NCBI GenBank assembly: GCA_947476195.1
Contig: CANJPT010000042.1
Span: 1-35,397 of the forward strand
Direction: 5' to 3'
Length of the DNA: 35,397 bases
Source of the DNA: Lewinellaceae bacterium
Lineage (GTDB): Bacteria > Bacteroidota > Bacteroidia > Chitinophagales > Saprospiraceae
In this document: positions 25,771 to 32,595 of the stretch, one piece after another
Numbering within the stretch: the stretch's first letter is position 1
Layout of the letters: each line of letters begins with the position of its first letter
Position numbers and translations under genes: made by a program
Notes under the pieces: model-generated
What the model saw: the letters and a program-made list of their open reading frames with translations, nothing else
The model's database searches: none
Told to the model about the DNA's origin: nothing

Positions 25771-27941
25771 AGTCTGGCAATTTTTTCCTGGAAAATACGC
25801 TGTCCTGCCCCATCCATTCCAACCACGATGTAGACACCAACGCTTAAATTGGTCAGATCCAACAAGGTGGTCTTGTCCTGGAAATCCAAGTCCGCAGTCA
25901 CCGCTAAGCGCCCGTCAGCTCCAAAGACCTGTACGAGCAAGGTACCCTCATAATCAGCCTCGATCTGTACCATACAGGTTGTTGGGTTTGGAAAGATATT
26001 GAAGGCGCTTACGCTGTCCTGAGGACTGCTCCTGGTAAAATACTGCTCTGCAAAAGCCAGTGCGTCGGGACCAATTTTCATTCCGATCAGGCGACCCGGG
26101 ATATCATCCATAGGTGCATGGATACCACCAAAGATTCGGGAAAGGCTGCATTGATCCGAAGCATCCCGGTAGGTGGCCCACTGAAGGGTAATGTCCACGC
26201 TTGGGCCATCCTCAAAGACCAGGTACGCATCCTTTTTGCAGTGAAAAGTCCCCATTCCACCAGGAAAATACTCGTCTCCGGTCAATGCTGTAAGCAATTC
26301 GGCTGCAGCACGACTATACGTAGAGTGACCCGAAATATACCCTGCAAACGGGGGCGTAACAAAGGTTGGCCGTTGGTATGGCCACCAGTTTTTGGCCAGG
26401 ATCCACCCTACCCCGGCGACATCTGTTTTGGGATTTGAAATAGACCCCGGACCTTTCCAGGATCTGAGTTTCACCGATCCGACATTCAGGTTGTTGATTC
26501 CATGAAGCGGGTCGTCGGGCTGAACGAGCTCAATATAACCTGGGATGAGTGGTAAACCTCCAGGGTGATAGTTGGGCAGGCCCGGATCGCTGCTTTGTCC
26601 CAATTCAGCCATCGCACGTATCGCGCTTACAGGGCGGGATGCATCATAACGGCCTTTGATACTCCAGGCGGCTATGGCGGCATCCTGCATGGCCCCACCC
26701 AGCGCGAAATAGCATTTCACATCCCATTCCAGGTTTTCGCATAAAGGCCCGGTTCCCCGGATCTGGCGTACGATTCCCGGCTGATCATTTACATAGTTCA
26801 GTATTTCAAACCAATGCCCCGGAGGAGTAACGGAACGCGGACCATCTGCCCAAAATTCTGCCAAAACCCGGGTGTAATCACCACGGGGAACAATTTGTGG
26901 CGTATATGGCTGCCCGGTTTTAGGATTATTGGAACGTCCCATTCCAGAATCACCTCCCTCAAAAAAGTCGTAAAAACTGTGATAATCGGCCCAATTTGAA
27001 GGGTAATTCGGATTGTTTCCAACTGAGGCCGGCGAAATATCCACCATCACGCCGTCTTTCGGATCAAGGAGACTGCTCCATGCCGCTACAAGCGCATTGT
27101 TCCATTGAAATTCTTGCGATTCACTATTGATGGCAGCCGTATCCAACAGGGGTGGTGGCCCTGGGTCGAGCCAAACCCTGTAATCGTATCCGGCGCGCTG
27201 AAAGACACTTGCATCTGATTCCTGAAGCGCAAATGGCATGACCCAGCCCCATTCTGCTGCCTGAAATTTAGTGACTAAATCTGTAAAGGAATGTTCACTC
27301 TGATCCACAAATGTCGAGAATTGCAACGGTTGCCAGCGGTTGATATCCTCAATGTACGGATTGCCGGTTTGACTGGGGAACATGGGAGGGTTTACAGGGA
27401 GATAAAACTGGTTGGCGTAGTTAGTTGCTTCATTCGAACCATCCTGTAAGCCGTATTCTATGACTTTCAGGGCAATATAATTGCCCATTTCAGCCGGGCC
27501 GCACTTATAGTTGGTAGAAGTATTGTACCGATCATACCCAAGGGCTTTCATCAACTTGTTGATGTCTCTGGTTAGGGTATCAATACCTGGCGATTTAGCA
27601 TAACGATGAAGCAGCAAGCGATATGTAGCAAAGCTGATGGCCTCTTCCTGTGCTTTATGCACCTCAGCGGTTGGTGGAACCATGTGGTAAGGAATCTGAA
27701 ATCCATGCACCGTTTTCCCCAAAAAATAGGTCTCTGCATTCGGGTTATAAACTGCCCAGGCGTCATACATGGCTGCAGAAATATGGAACAGGTTGCGGGC
27801 ATGTACCGTGGGTCGGGCAAAATCACCGCTGATAGCTTCCAAAACCATTTCATTCCATTGGCGGGCAACAGATGGCTGAGCTTTTATGGCATTGAAAACA
27901 AGCGAAAGAACTATCCAAAGCAACAGGTTCTTTTTATTCAT
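25767..27941 (-). CDS. PAP2 / vanadium-haloperoxidase-fold protein with T9SS sorting domain
   Basis: The 724-residue protein has a signal peptide (about 1-22, NAIKAQ) and the complete acid phosphatase/haloperoxidase signature: K517-NWWPYQ-R524-P, S537-G-H539, and S-R602-IFGGI-H608-APM-D612. These residues bind phosphate or vanadate. The last 75 residues (from about SAFNIFPNPTT) form a type A T9SS C-terminal domain, so it should be secreted or surface-anchored. Family members are phosphatases or vanadium haloperoxidases; the sequence does not separate them, but the phosphorus-related neighbours favour a phosphatase. The ATG at 27941 is preferred to a TTG at 27962, since it directly starts the signal peptide. 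A -7-like TAATTTCG lies at 27970-27977. Confidence 0.87.
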   Translation of the reverse strand: MNKKNLLLWIVLSLVFNAIKAQPSVARQWNEMVLEAISGDFARPTVHARNLFHISAAMYDAWAVYNPNAETYFLGKTVHGFQIPYHMVPPTAEVHKAQEEAISFATYRLLLHRYAKSPGIDTLTRDINKLMKALGYDRYNTSTNYKCGPAEMGNYIALKVIEYGLQDGSNEATNYANQFYLPVNPPMFPSQTGNPYIEDINRWQPLQFSTFVDQSEHSFTDLVTKFQAAEWGWVMPFALQESDASVFQRAGYDYRVWLDPGPPPLLDTAAINSESQEFQWNNALVAAWSSLLDPKDGVMVDISPASVGNNPNYPSNWADYHSFYDFFEGGDSGMGRSNNPKTGQPYTPQIVPRGDYTRVLAEFWADGPRSVTPPGHWFEILNYVNDQPGIVRQIRGTGPLCENLEWDVKCYFALGGAMQDAAIAAWSIKGRYDASRPVSAIRAMAELGQSSDPGLPNYHPGGLPLIPGYIELVQPDDPLHGINNLNVGSVKLRSWKGPGSISNPKTDVAGVGWILAKNWWPYQRPTFVTPPFAGYISGHSTYSRAAAELLTALTGDEYFPGGMGTFHCKKDAYLVFEDGPSVDITLQWATYRDASDQCSLSRIFGGIHAPMDDIPGRLIGMKIGPDALAFAEQYFTRSSPQDSVSAFNIFPNPTTCMVQIEADYEGTLLVQVFGADGRLAVTADLDFQDKTTLLDLTNLSVGVYIVVGMDGAGQRIFQEKIARL

Positions 27942-27969
27942 AATCCTAACTTTTTGATTCAAGACGGTG

Positions 27970-27977
27970 CGAAATTA
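27970..27977 (-). promoter_or_regulatory. -7-like promoter element for the haloperoxidase-fold gene (TAATTTCG)
   Basis: TAATTTCGCACCG on the minus strand matches TAnnTTTG at seven of eight positions and lies 29 bp before the start codon. No CTTAA pair with 11-bp period is found at a matching distance. Confidence 0.35.
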
Positions 27978-28047
27978 CTCCATCAAACCAATAACAACAC
28001 TTAATTCAATATTTTAAGCCTGAACCCTACCCAAAATACAACAATTA

Positions 28048-28063
28048 CTTAACCATTGCTTAA
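28048..28063 (+). promoter_or_regulatory. Pho-box-like operator upstream of the GNAT gene
   Basis: CTTAACCATTGCTTAACC has half-sites at 28048 and 28059. The second begins exactly 17 bp before the -7-like TTCCTTTG, so it covers the -33 region, the place where activators of the PhoB type bind. Confidence 0.55.
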
Positions 28064-28075
28064 CCTGCTATGCTT

Positions 28076-28083
28076 TTCCTTTG
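28076..28083 (+). promoter_or_regulatory. -7-like element for the GNAT gene (TTCCTTTG)
   Basis: TTCCTTTG matches TAnnTTTG at seven of eight positions. It predicts a leader of about 20 nt before the ATG at 28110. Confidence 0.4.
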
Positions 28084-28109
28084 TGATAAGTAACTATTTT
28101 GTAAAGTCC

Positions 28110-28610
28110 ATGTTTCTAAGACCATATCGCCCTTCCGACAAAAGACAATTACAACAATTATTCTTCGACACAGTGCATGCTGTGAACGCCCATGACTATA
28201 CGCCTGAGCAGCTAATGATATGGGCCCCAACAGATCCTGACCGGGAAATTTGGGCCCGATTGGATACCCAACATTGTTTTATCGTAGAATATCAAAAAAT
28301 AATTGTGGGCTTTACAAGTTTGACCCAAGAGGGATGGGTAGATCTTCTTTATGTACACAAAGATTTTCAGGGACGTGGGATCGCCAGTAACCTGCTGAAG
28401 CAATTAGAAAGACTTGCCAAAAAAAAAGGATTTGAATGCCTGACTGCTGAAGCCAGTATCACGGCCCTTGGTTTTTTTGAAAAAGCTGGATTCAAGTTGC
28501 TTCATGAAAATCAAAAATTGAAAAACGGACTGGAATTTCGCAATTTCATCCTTCAAAAATCGCTTCCGCAACCTGCTACAAAAAACACCCAAAACTTAAC
28601 CCCTGCTTAA
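28110..28610 (+). CDS. GNAT-family N-acetyltransferase
   Basis: The 166-residue protein has the GNAT acetyl-CoA loop as VHKDFQGRGIASNLL (82-96), preceded by the beta-4 strand WVDLLYV and followed by the YafP-like ASITALGFFEKAGFK. The substrate is unknown. Because AEP acetyltransferases such as PhnO are GNAT enzymes and the gene has a Pho-box-like promoter in a phosphonate setting, an aminophosphonate is a candidate, but this is inference only. The ATG at 28110 matches the family start (MFLRPYRPSD); a start at 28056 would lie between the second operator half-site and the -7 element. Its last codons and stop are part of the next operator (28595-28610). Confidence 0.8.
   Translation: MFLRPYRPSDKRQLQQLFFDTVHAVNAHDYTPEQLMIWAPTDPDREIWARLDTQHCFIVEYQKIIVGFTSLTQEGWVDLLYVHKDFQGRGIASNLLKQLERLAKKKGFECLTAEASITALGFFEKAGFKLLHENQKLKNGLEFRNFILQKSLPQPATKNTQNLTPA
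28595..28610 (+). promoter_or_regulatory. Pho-box-like operator upstream of the phosphonatase-like gene
   Basis: CTTAACCCCTGCTTAA has half-sites at 28595 and 28606. The second begins exactly 17 bp before the full-match -7 element TACATTTG. The final TAA is also the stop codon of the GNAT gene. Confidence 0.6.
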
Positions 28611-28622
28611 TTTTCGCCCCGC

Positions 28623-28630
28623 TACATTTG
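28623..28630 (+). promoter_or_regulatory. -7 promoter element for the phosphonatase-like gene (TACATTTG)
   Basis: TACATTTG is a full match to TAnnTTTG, 18 bp before the ATG at 28649. It leaves a very short leader and shows that a TTG start at 28628 cannot be right. Confidence 0.6.
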
Positions 28631-28648
28631 CCTGAAAATCAGGGCAAA

Positions 28649-29392
28649 ATGTTAAAAAATACACCAATCAAATTGGTCATGTTCGACATGGCAGGCACTA
28701 CAGTCCAGGACAATGACGAAGTGCTTTTTTGTTTCGCCGCCGCTTGCAAGCAGGAAGGTCTGCTCGTAGAGGATAAGCGGCTTAATGCCCTCATGGGTGT
28801 TTCAAAGCTCGAAGTGTTTCAAATTCTGTGGAGTGAAGTACTTGGTAAAGAAATCCAACAACAGATCATTGAGACCAAAGCACAGCATAGTTTCCTGGCC
28901 TTTTGCGAAATTCTGGAAGACTACTACCGCAGCCAACCTGTGATCCCAACCGAGGGTACCCTGGAAGTCTTTGAATGGTTGCGCCACCGTGATATCAAGG
29001 TGGCGCTCAACACTGGTTTTTATCGATTGGTCACCGATATTATACTGAATAAATTGGGCTGGCTGGCTGGCTTAGACGCACAATATGTAGGGGGCTCCGG
29101 TTCTATCATAGACTTTTCCATAGCAAGTGATGAGGTGCCGAAGGGCCGGCCAGAACCTTATATGATTCAAAAGGCAATGGATGTTTTTGGGATCCAGGAT
29201 CCAAAACAAGTTGTCAAAATTGGTGACACTCCCGTAGATTTGGCCGAAGGCCGTAAAGCCGGTTGTGCCGCCTCACTTGCTGTCGTAAACGGAACCCACT
29301 CCAGGTCAGCGTTGGAAGTGTTGGTTCATGACGGATTGCTTGGATCTATTCGGGAACTTCCAGAGTGGCTGGAAAAGCATGGGTTGGTTTAA
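28649..29392 (+). CDS. Phosphonatase-like (PhnX-like) HAD hydrolase
   Basis: The 247-residue protein carries the phosphonatase version of HAD motif I, MFD13MAGTT, where Asp13 is the nucleophile and Ala replaces the usual second Asp. In the cap, MGVSK53LEVF aligns with the Schiff-base lysine of phosphonoacetaldehyde hydrolase, and SDEVPKGRPEPYM has the typical arginine. IGDTPVDLAEGRKAG supplies the acidic motif. These features match the TIGR03351 group, whose genes associate with FAD oxidoreductases rather than with the transaminase PhnW. The expected reaction is hydrolysis of phosphonoacetaldehyde (or its hydroxy form) to an aldehyde and phosphate. A YncE-phosphoesterase gene follows 64 bp later, probably in the same operon. 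Confidence 0.87.
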   Translation: MLKNTPIKLVMFDMAGTTVQDNDEVLFCFAAACKQEGLLVEDKRLNALMGVSKLEVFQILWSEVLGKEIQQQIIETKAQHSFLAFCEILEDYYRSQPVIPTEGTLEVFEWLRHRDIKVALNTGFYRLVTDIILNKLGWLAGLDAQYVGGSGSIIDFSIASDEVPKGRPEPYMIQKAMDVFGIQDPKQVVKIGDTPVDLAEGRKAGCAASLAVVNGTHSRSALEVLVHDGLLGSIRELPEWLEKHGLV

Positions 29393-29456
29393 CCAGTTGA
29401 TGTAACCTTTCGACGTATCAAATAGCTAAGCGTATTCAAATTTTCAACTGACTCAT

Positions 29457-31883
29457 ATGCGTATCCTACTCACCACCCTGTTTGCACTCTTTTTTTGCCT
29501 GGTAATGGTTGCTCAAAAACCTGGCAAACAAAATGACCAGCACAAATCCATGCTCCTGCCAAATGGTTGGTCGCTAACACCCGCTGGAAACGCTCTTCCA
29601 TTGGGCGACCTTCCCTTAAACATAGCCGTTTCACCCAATAAAAAATACCTGGCGGTCACCAACAACGGTCAGGGGAAACATTCTCTCCAACTGATTCAGG
29701 CAAAAAAAGGCATCGTACTTCAGTCCATGGAAATTCCGGTGGCCTGGCTTGGCCTTGCATTTAGCGATGACTCGAAAATCCTTTATGTTTCGGGGGGCAA
29801 TAGCAACGCAATTTTGCGGTACTCCGTTGAAAAGGAAAAACTGATCCTGAAGGATACCCTGAGTTTGGGCAAACAATGGCCAGTACGGATTTCTCCCGGT
29901 GGACTTTGTGTGGATGACAAGCGGGGCTTGTTATATGTGGTTACCAAAGAAAACAATAGCCTCTACGTAATAGACACCCGTAGCAAAGCAGTCCTCTATC
30001 GCGATTCAATTGGGAATGAGCTCTATACTTGCGTGCTTTCCCCCGATCGAAAGCAACTTTATCTTACACACTGGGGCGGCAATGAATTGATCGTTTGGAA
30101 CACCGAAACCCGCAAGATCAAAACCCGAATCCCGGTTGGTGATAACCCCAATGACTTGACGATCAATAAAAAAGGCACCCTGGCCTATGTTGCCTGTGCT
30201 GATGATAACTCCGTAAGCGTGGTGGATCTGGTTCAGAATAAAGTAGTAGAAACATTGGTCGCTACCCTTTTCCCTGATGCACCTACGGGTTCAACCTCTA
30301 ACAGTGTCGCCCTTTCTACCGATGAAAAAACACTTTACATCGCCAATGCGGATAATAATTGTCTGTCCGTATTTAACGTGTCGGATCCACTTCAAAGCAG
30401 CTCACTTGGCTTTATTCCCACCGGCTGGTATCCTACCTGCGTACGAACCATAGGAAAAACACTTTATGTTACCAACGGCAAAGGCTTTTCTTCTTTTCCT
30501 AATCCGAAGGGCCCGAATCCTATTGTCAAACAAACTAAAGCTGCTTATCAAGAAGGTGAAGAAGACAATGATCAATACATCGGAGGCTTAATGAAAGGAA
30601 CGATGAGCATGATCATGACTCCTGGACAGGTAAGGTTGCAGCAATACACCAAACAAGTCTATCAAAACTCTCCTTACACCAAAGAAAGAGAAAAAATGGC
30701 AGAGGGTGAACCGGGAAACCCTATTCCACAACGCATTGGTGACCCCTCCCCCATCAAATATGTCTTTTACATCATCAAGGAAAACCGAACCTATGATCAG
30801 GTTTTGGGAGACATGTCAGCAGGAAACGGCGACACATCCCTTTGCCTGTTTCCAGAAGAAATCACTCCCAACCATCACGCGTTAGCCCGCAATTTTGTGC
30901 TGCTGGATAATTTCTATGTCGATGCCGAAGTCAGCGCAGATGGACACAACTGGAGCACTGCCGCTTACGCGAATGATTTTACTGAAAAAACCTGGGTAAC
31001 GAGTTATGGCGGACGAGGCGGCGATTATGTGTATGAAGGGCAAAATCGAACCGCTTGGCCTAAAGGAGGTTTTATCTGGGATCATTGCAAACGGGCAGGA
31101 ATCACGTATCGCACGTACGGTGAATTCGCGGATGACTACAAGGCAAATATTCCAGCAATTGAAGACCATTATTGCCCCTATTACACCTCCTGGGATACCT
31201 CGGTCAAAGACACCACGCGGGTGTCACAGTGGAAACAAGATTTTGATTCTTTGGTGAACGCTAATGCATTGCCACATTTGAACACTCTCCGGCTCATCAA
31301 CGACCATACAGATGGATTTAGCAAGGGTGCCTATACCCCTTTTGCCCATATAGCAGACAATGACCTGGCTTTTGGTCTGTTTATCGAACATCTCTCAAAA
31401 AGTCCGGTCTGGAAGGAATCAGCTGTCTTTGTGCTCGAAGATGACGCACAAAATGGCGCCGATCATGTGGATGCACACAGGTCTATCGCTTTCGTAGTCA
31501 GCCCATACACGAAACGAAATTTTGTGGACCACACGATGTACTCCACCAACTCAATGTTACGTACCATGGAACTTATTCTGGGTCTACAGCCCATGAGCCA
31601 GCACGATGCAGCAGCTACACCTATGTGGCGGTGCTTTTCGAAAAAGGCAGATTTAAGTCCCTACAAAGCTCGAATACCTTCCATAAATCTTGATGACCGG
31701 AACGCCGCCGTAAACAATGAGCTACAACGTCGTTCGGACGCTTTTGATATGTCGGGAGAAGATCGGGTGCCCGACCTGGAGTTCAACGAAGTATTGTGGA
31801 AAGTAATCAAGGGGGAAAACGCAGAAATGCCTGCACCACGAAGGGCTGCGTTTTTACACTACTCAGAAGTGGACAAGGATTAG
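29457..31883 (+). CDS. YncE beta-propeller / PF04185-type phosphoesterase fusion, exported (second copy)
   Basis: The 808-residue protein has a signal peptide (about 1-20, ending VAQ) rather than a lipobox. The propeller covers about 40-350 (LAVTNNGQGKHSLQLIQA, LYVSGGNSNAILRYS, DDNSVSVVDL). The phosphoesterase domain begins at about 430 with IKYVFYIIKE442-N-R-T-Y-D, has S493 in EVSADGHNW as candidate nucleophile, and E661-D-D-A-Q-N-G with DHVDAHR as likely metal ligands. It shares this layout with the gene at 19618 but lacks about 100 residues, mainly in the propeller. It should hydrolyse phosphate or phosphonate esters outside the inner membrane. It is likely cotranscribed with the phosphonatase-like gene. 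Confidence 0.87.
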   Translation: MRILLTTLFALFFCLVMVAQKPGKQNDQHKSMLLPNGWSLTPAGNALPLGDLPLNIAVSPNKKYLAVTNNGQGKHSLQLIQAKKGIVLQSMEIPVAWLGLAFSDDSKILYVSGGNSNAILRYSVEKEKLILKDTLSLGKQWPVRISPGGLCVDDKRGLLYVVTKENNSLYVIDTRSKAVLYRDSIGNELYTCVLSPDRKQLYLTHWGGNELIVWNTETRKIKTRIPVGDNPNDLTINKKGTLAYVACADDNSVSVVDLVQNKVVETLVATLFPDAPTGSTSNSVALSTDEKTLYIANADNNCLSVFNVSDPLQSSSLGFIPTGWYPTCVRTIGKTLYVTNGKGFSSFPNPKGPNPIVKQTKAAYQEGEEDNDQYIGGLMKGTMSMIMTPGQVRLQQYTKQVYQNSPYTKEREKMAEGEPGNPIPQRIGDPSPIKYVFYIIKENRTYDQVLGDMSAGNGDTSLCLFPEEITPNHHALARNFVLLDNFYVDAEVSADGHNWSTAAYANDFTEKTWVTSYGGRGGDYVYEGQNRTAWPKGGFIWDHCKRAGITYRTYGEFADDYKANIPAIEDHYCPYYTSWDTSVKDTTRVSQWKQDFDSLVNANALPHLNTLRLINDHTDGFSKGAYTPFAHIADNDLAFGLFIEHLSKSPVWKESAVFVLEDDAQNGADHVDAHRSIAFVVSPYTKRNFVDHTMYSTNSMLRTMELILGLQPMSQHDAAATPMWRCFSKKADLSPYKARIPSINLDDRNAAVNNELQRRSDAFDMSGEDRVPDLEFNEVLWKVIKGENAEMPAPRRAAFLHYSEVDKD

Positions 31884-31932
31884 GACCGGCTTGTGTAATT
31901 TTTTCAAGGCAGCGCTTATTTTAAAGCAAAAA

Positions 31933-31994
31933 GTTCACATAGCACAAATAGTAATAAGAACCTGAAGTAGGTCAACTATGTGTGCTATGTGAAC
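31933..31994. repeat. Long inverted repeat between convergent genes
   Basis: GTTCACATAGCACAAATAG (31933-31951) pairs with 31976-31994 at 18 of 19 positions around a 24-base loop. It sits between the convergent phosphoesterase and bacilliredoxin genes and could terminate both. No T run follows on either side. Confidence 0.65.
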
Positions 31995-32026
31995 AATCTG
32001 GTTAATAACCCTTGCAAATGAGGTGT

Positions 32027-32443
32027 TTAGCAGTACATATCGTATGCAGCCCGAAGGTTGTCTGCAATGATTTGAGCAGAACGTCCCTCAATGTGCCGAC
32101 GCTCCAGCATGTGAACCACCTGCCCATCTTTGAACAAAGCAATGCTGGGGGATGAAGGTGGAAACGGAGCAAGAAATTCGCGGGCTTTGGCCACAGCTTC
32201 CGTATCAACCCCGGCAAAAACGGTATAAAGTTTGAGCGGTTGCTTGCTGTTGTCAAGCGAAAGTTTAGCGCCTGGACGAGCCATGGCTGCTGCACAACCA
32301 CACACACTATTTATAACCAATAACGCAGTACCTTCTTGATTTTCAAGAACTTGCTCTACTGCGTCTGGTGTGCTGAGTGGTTCAAAACCATGTTCGGTCA
32401 AATCCTGAGCCATGGGAGTGGTAAGTGCTATTGGGTACATCAT
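32027..32443 (-). CDS. Bacilliredoxin (BrxA/BrxB, YphP/YqiW family)
   Basis: The 138-residue protein matches the whole BrxA/BrxB family: [14 protein letters not shown] at the start, NSVC48GC50AAAMARP with the CXC redox pair, and [10 protein letters not shown] near the end. In Firmicutes these proteins remove bacillithiol from oxidised cysteines; in Bacteroidota they act as disulfide reductases or isomerases with related thiols. It is transcribed alone toward the inverted repeat at 31933. The stretch 32444-32595 upstream carries a weak -7-like TATTTTCG at 32506-32513 and no gene. Confidence 0.9.
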   Translation of the reverse strand: MMYPIALTTPMAQDLTEHGFEPLSTPDAVEQVLENQEGTALLVINSVCGCAAAMARPGAKLSLDNSKQPLKLYTVFAGVDTEAVAKAREFLAPFPPSSPSIALFKDGQVVHMLERRHIEGRSAQIIADNLRAAYDMYC

Positions 32444-32505
32444 TAGAATTGTTTCAAGTTAAGAGTTTCAAATTTCAATATCTCTGCCATCCTAAAATTT
32501 GGTGG

Positions 32506-32513
32506 CGAAAATA
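32506..32513 (-). promoter_or_regulatory. Possible -7 element for the bacilliredoxin gene (TATTTTCG)
   Basis: On the minus strand TATTTTCGCC resembles TAnnTTTG with one mismatch, 63 bp before the start codon. Confidence 0.25.
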
Positions 32514-32595
32514 GAACGTTTCTGGTAACAATAAGTAACAAAATTTGTTTTTCGAGCTTGGAATACATGACAATTTCAAAAGAACCTACCATTTA

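Noticed and set aside
28000-28018. CTTAA and TTAAG near the haloperoxidase-fold promoter as an operator
   Set aside because: The sites are inverted with a 13-bp offset and do not fit the 11-bp direct-repeat rule.
28628-28648. TTG start for the phosphonatase-like gene
   Set aside because: It falls inside the -7 element TACATTTG, so it would lie upstream of the transcript start.
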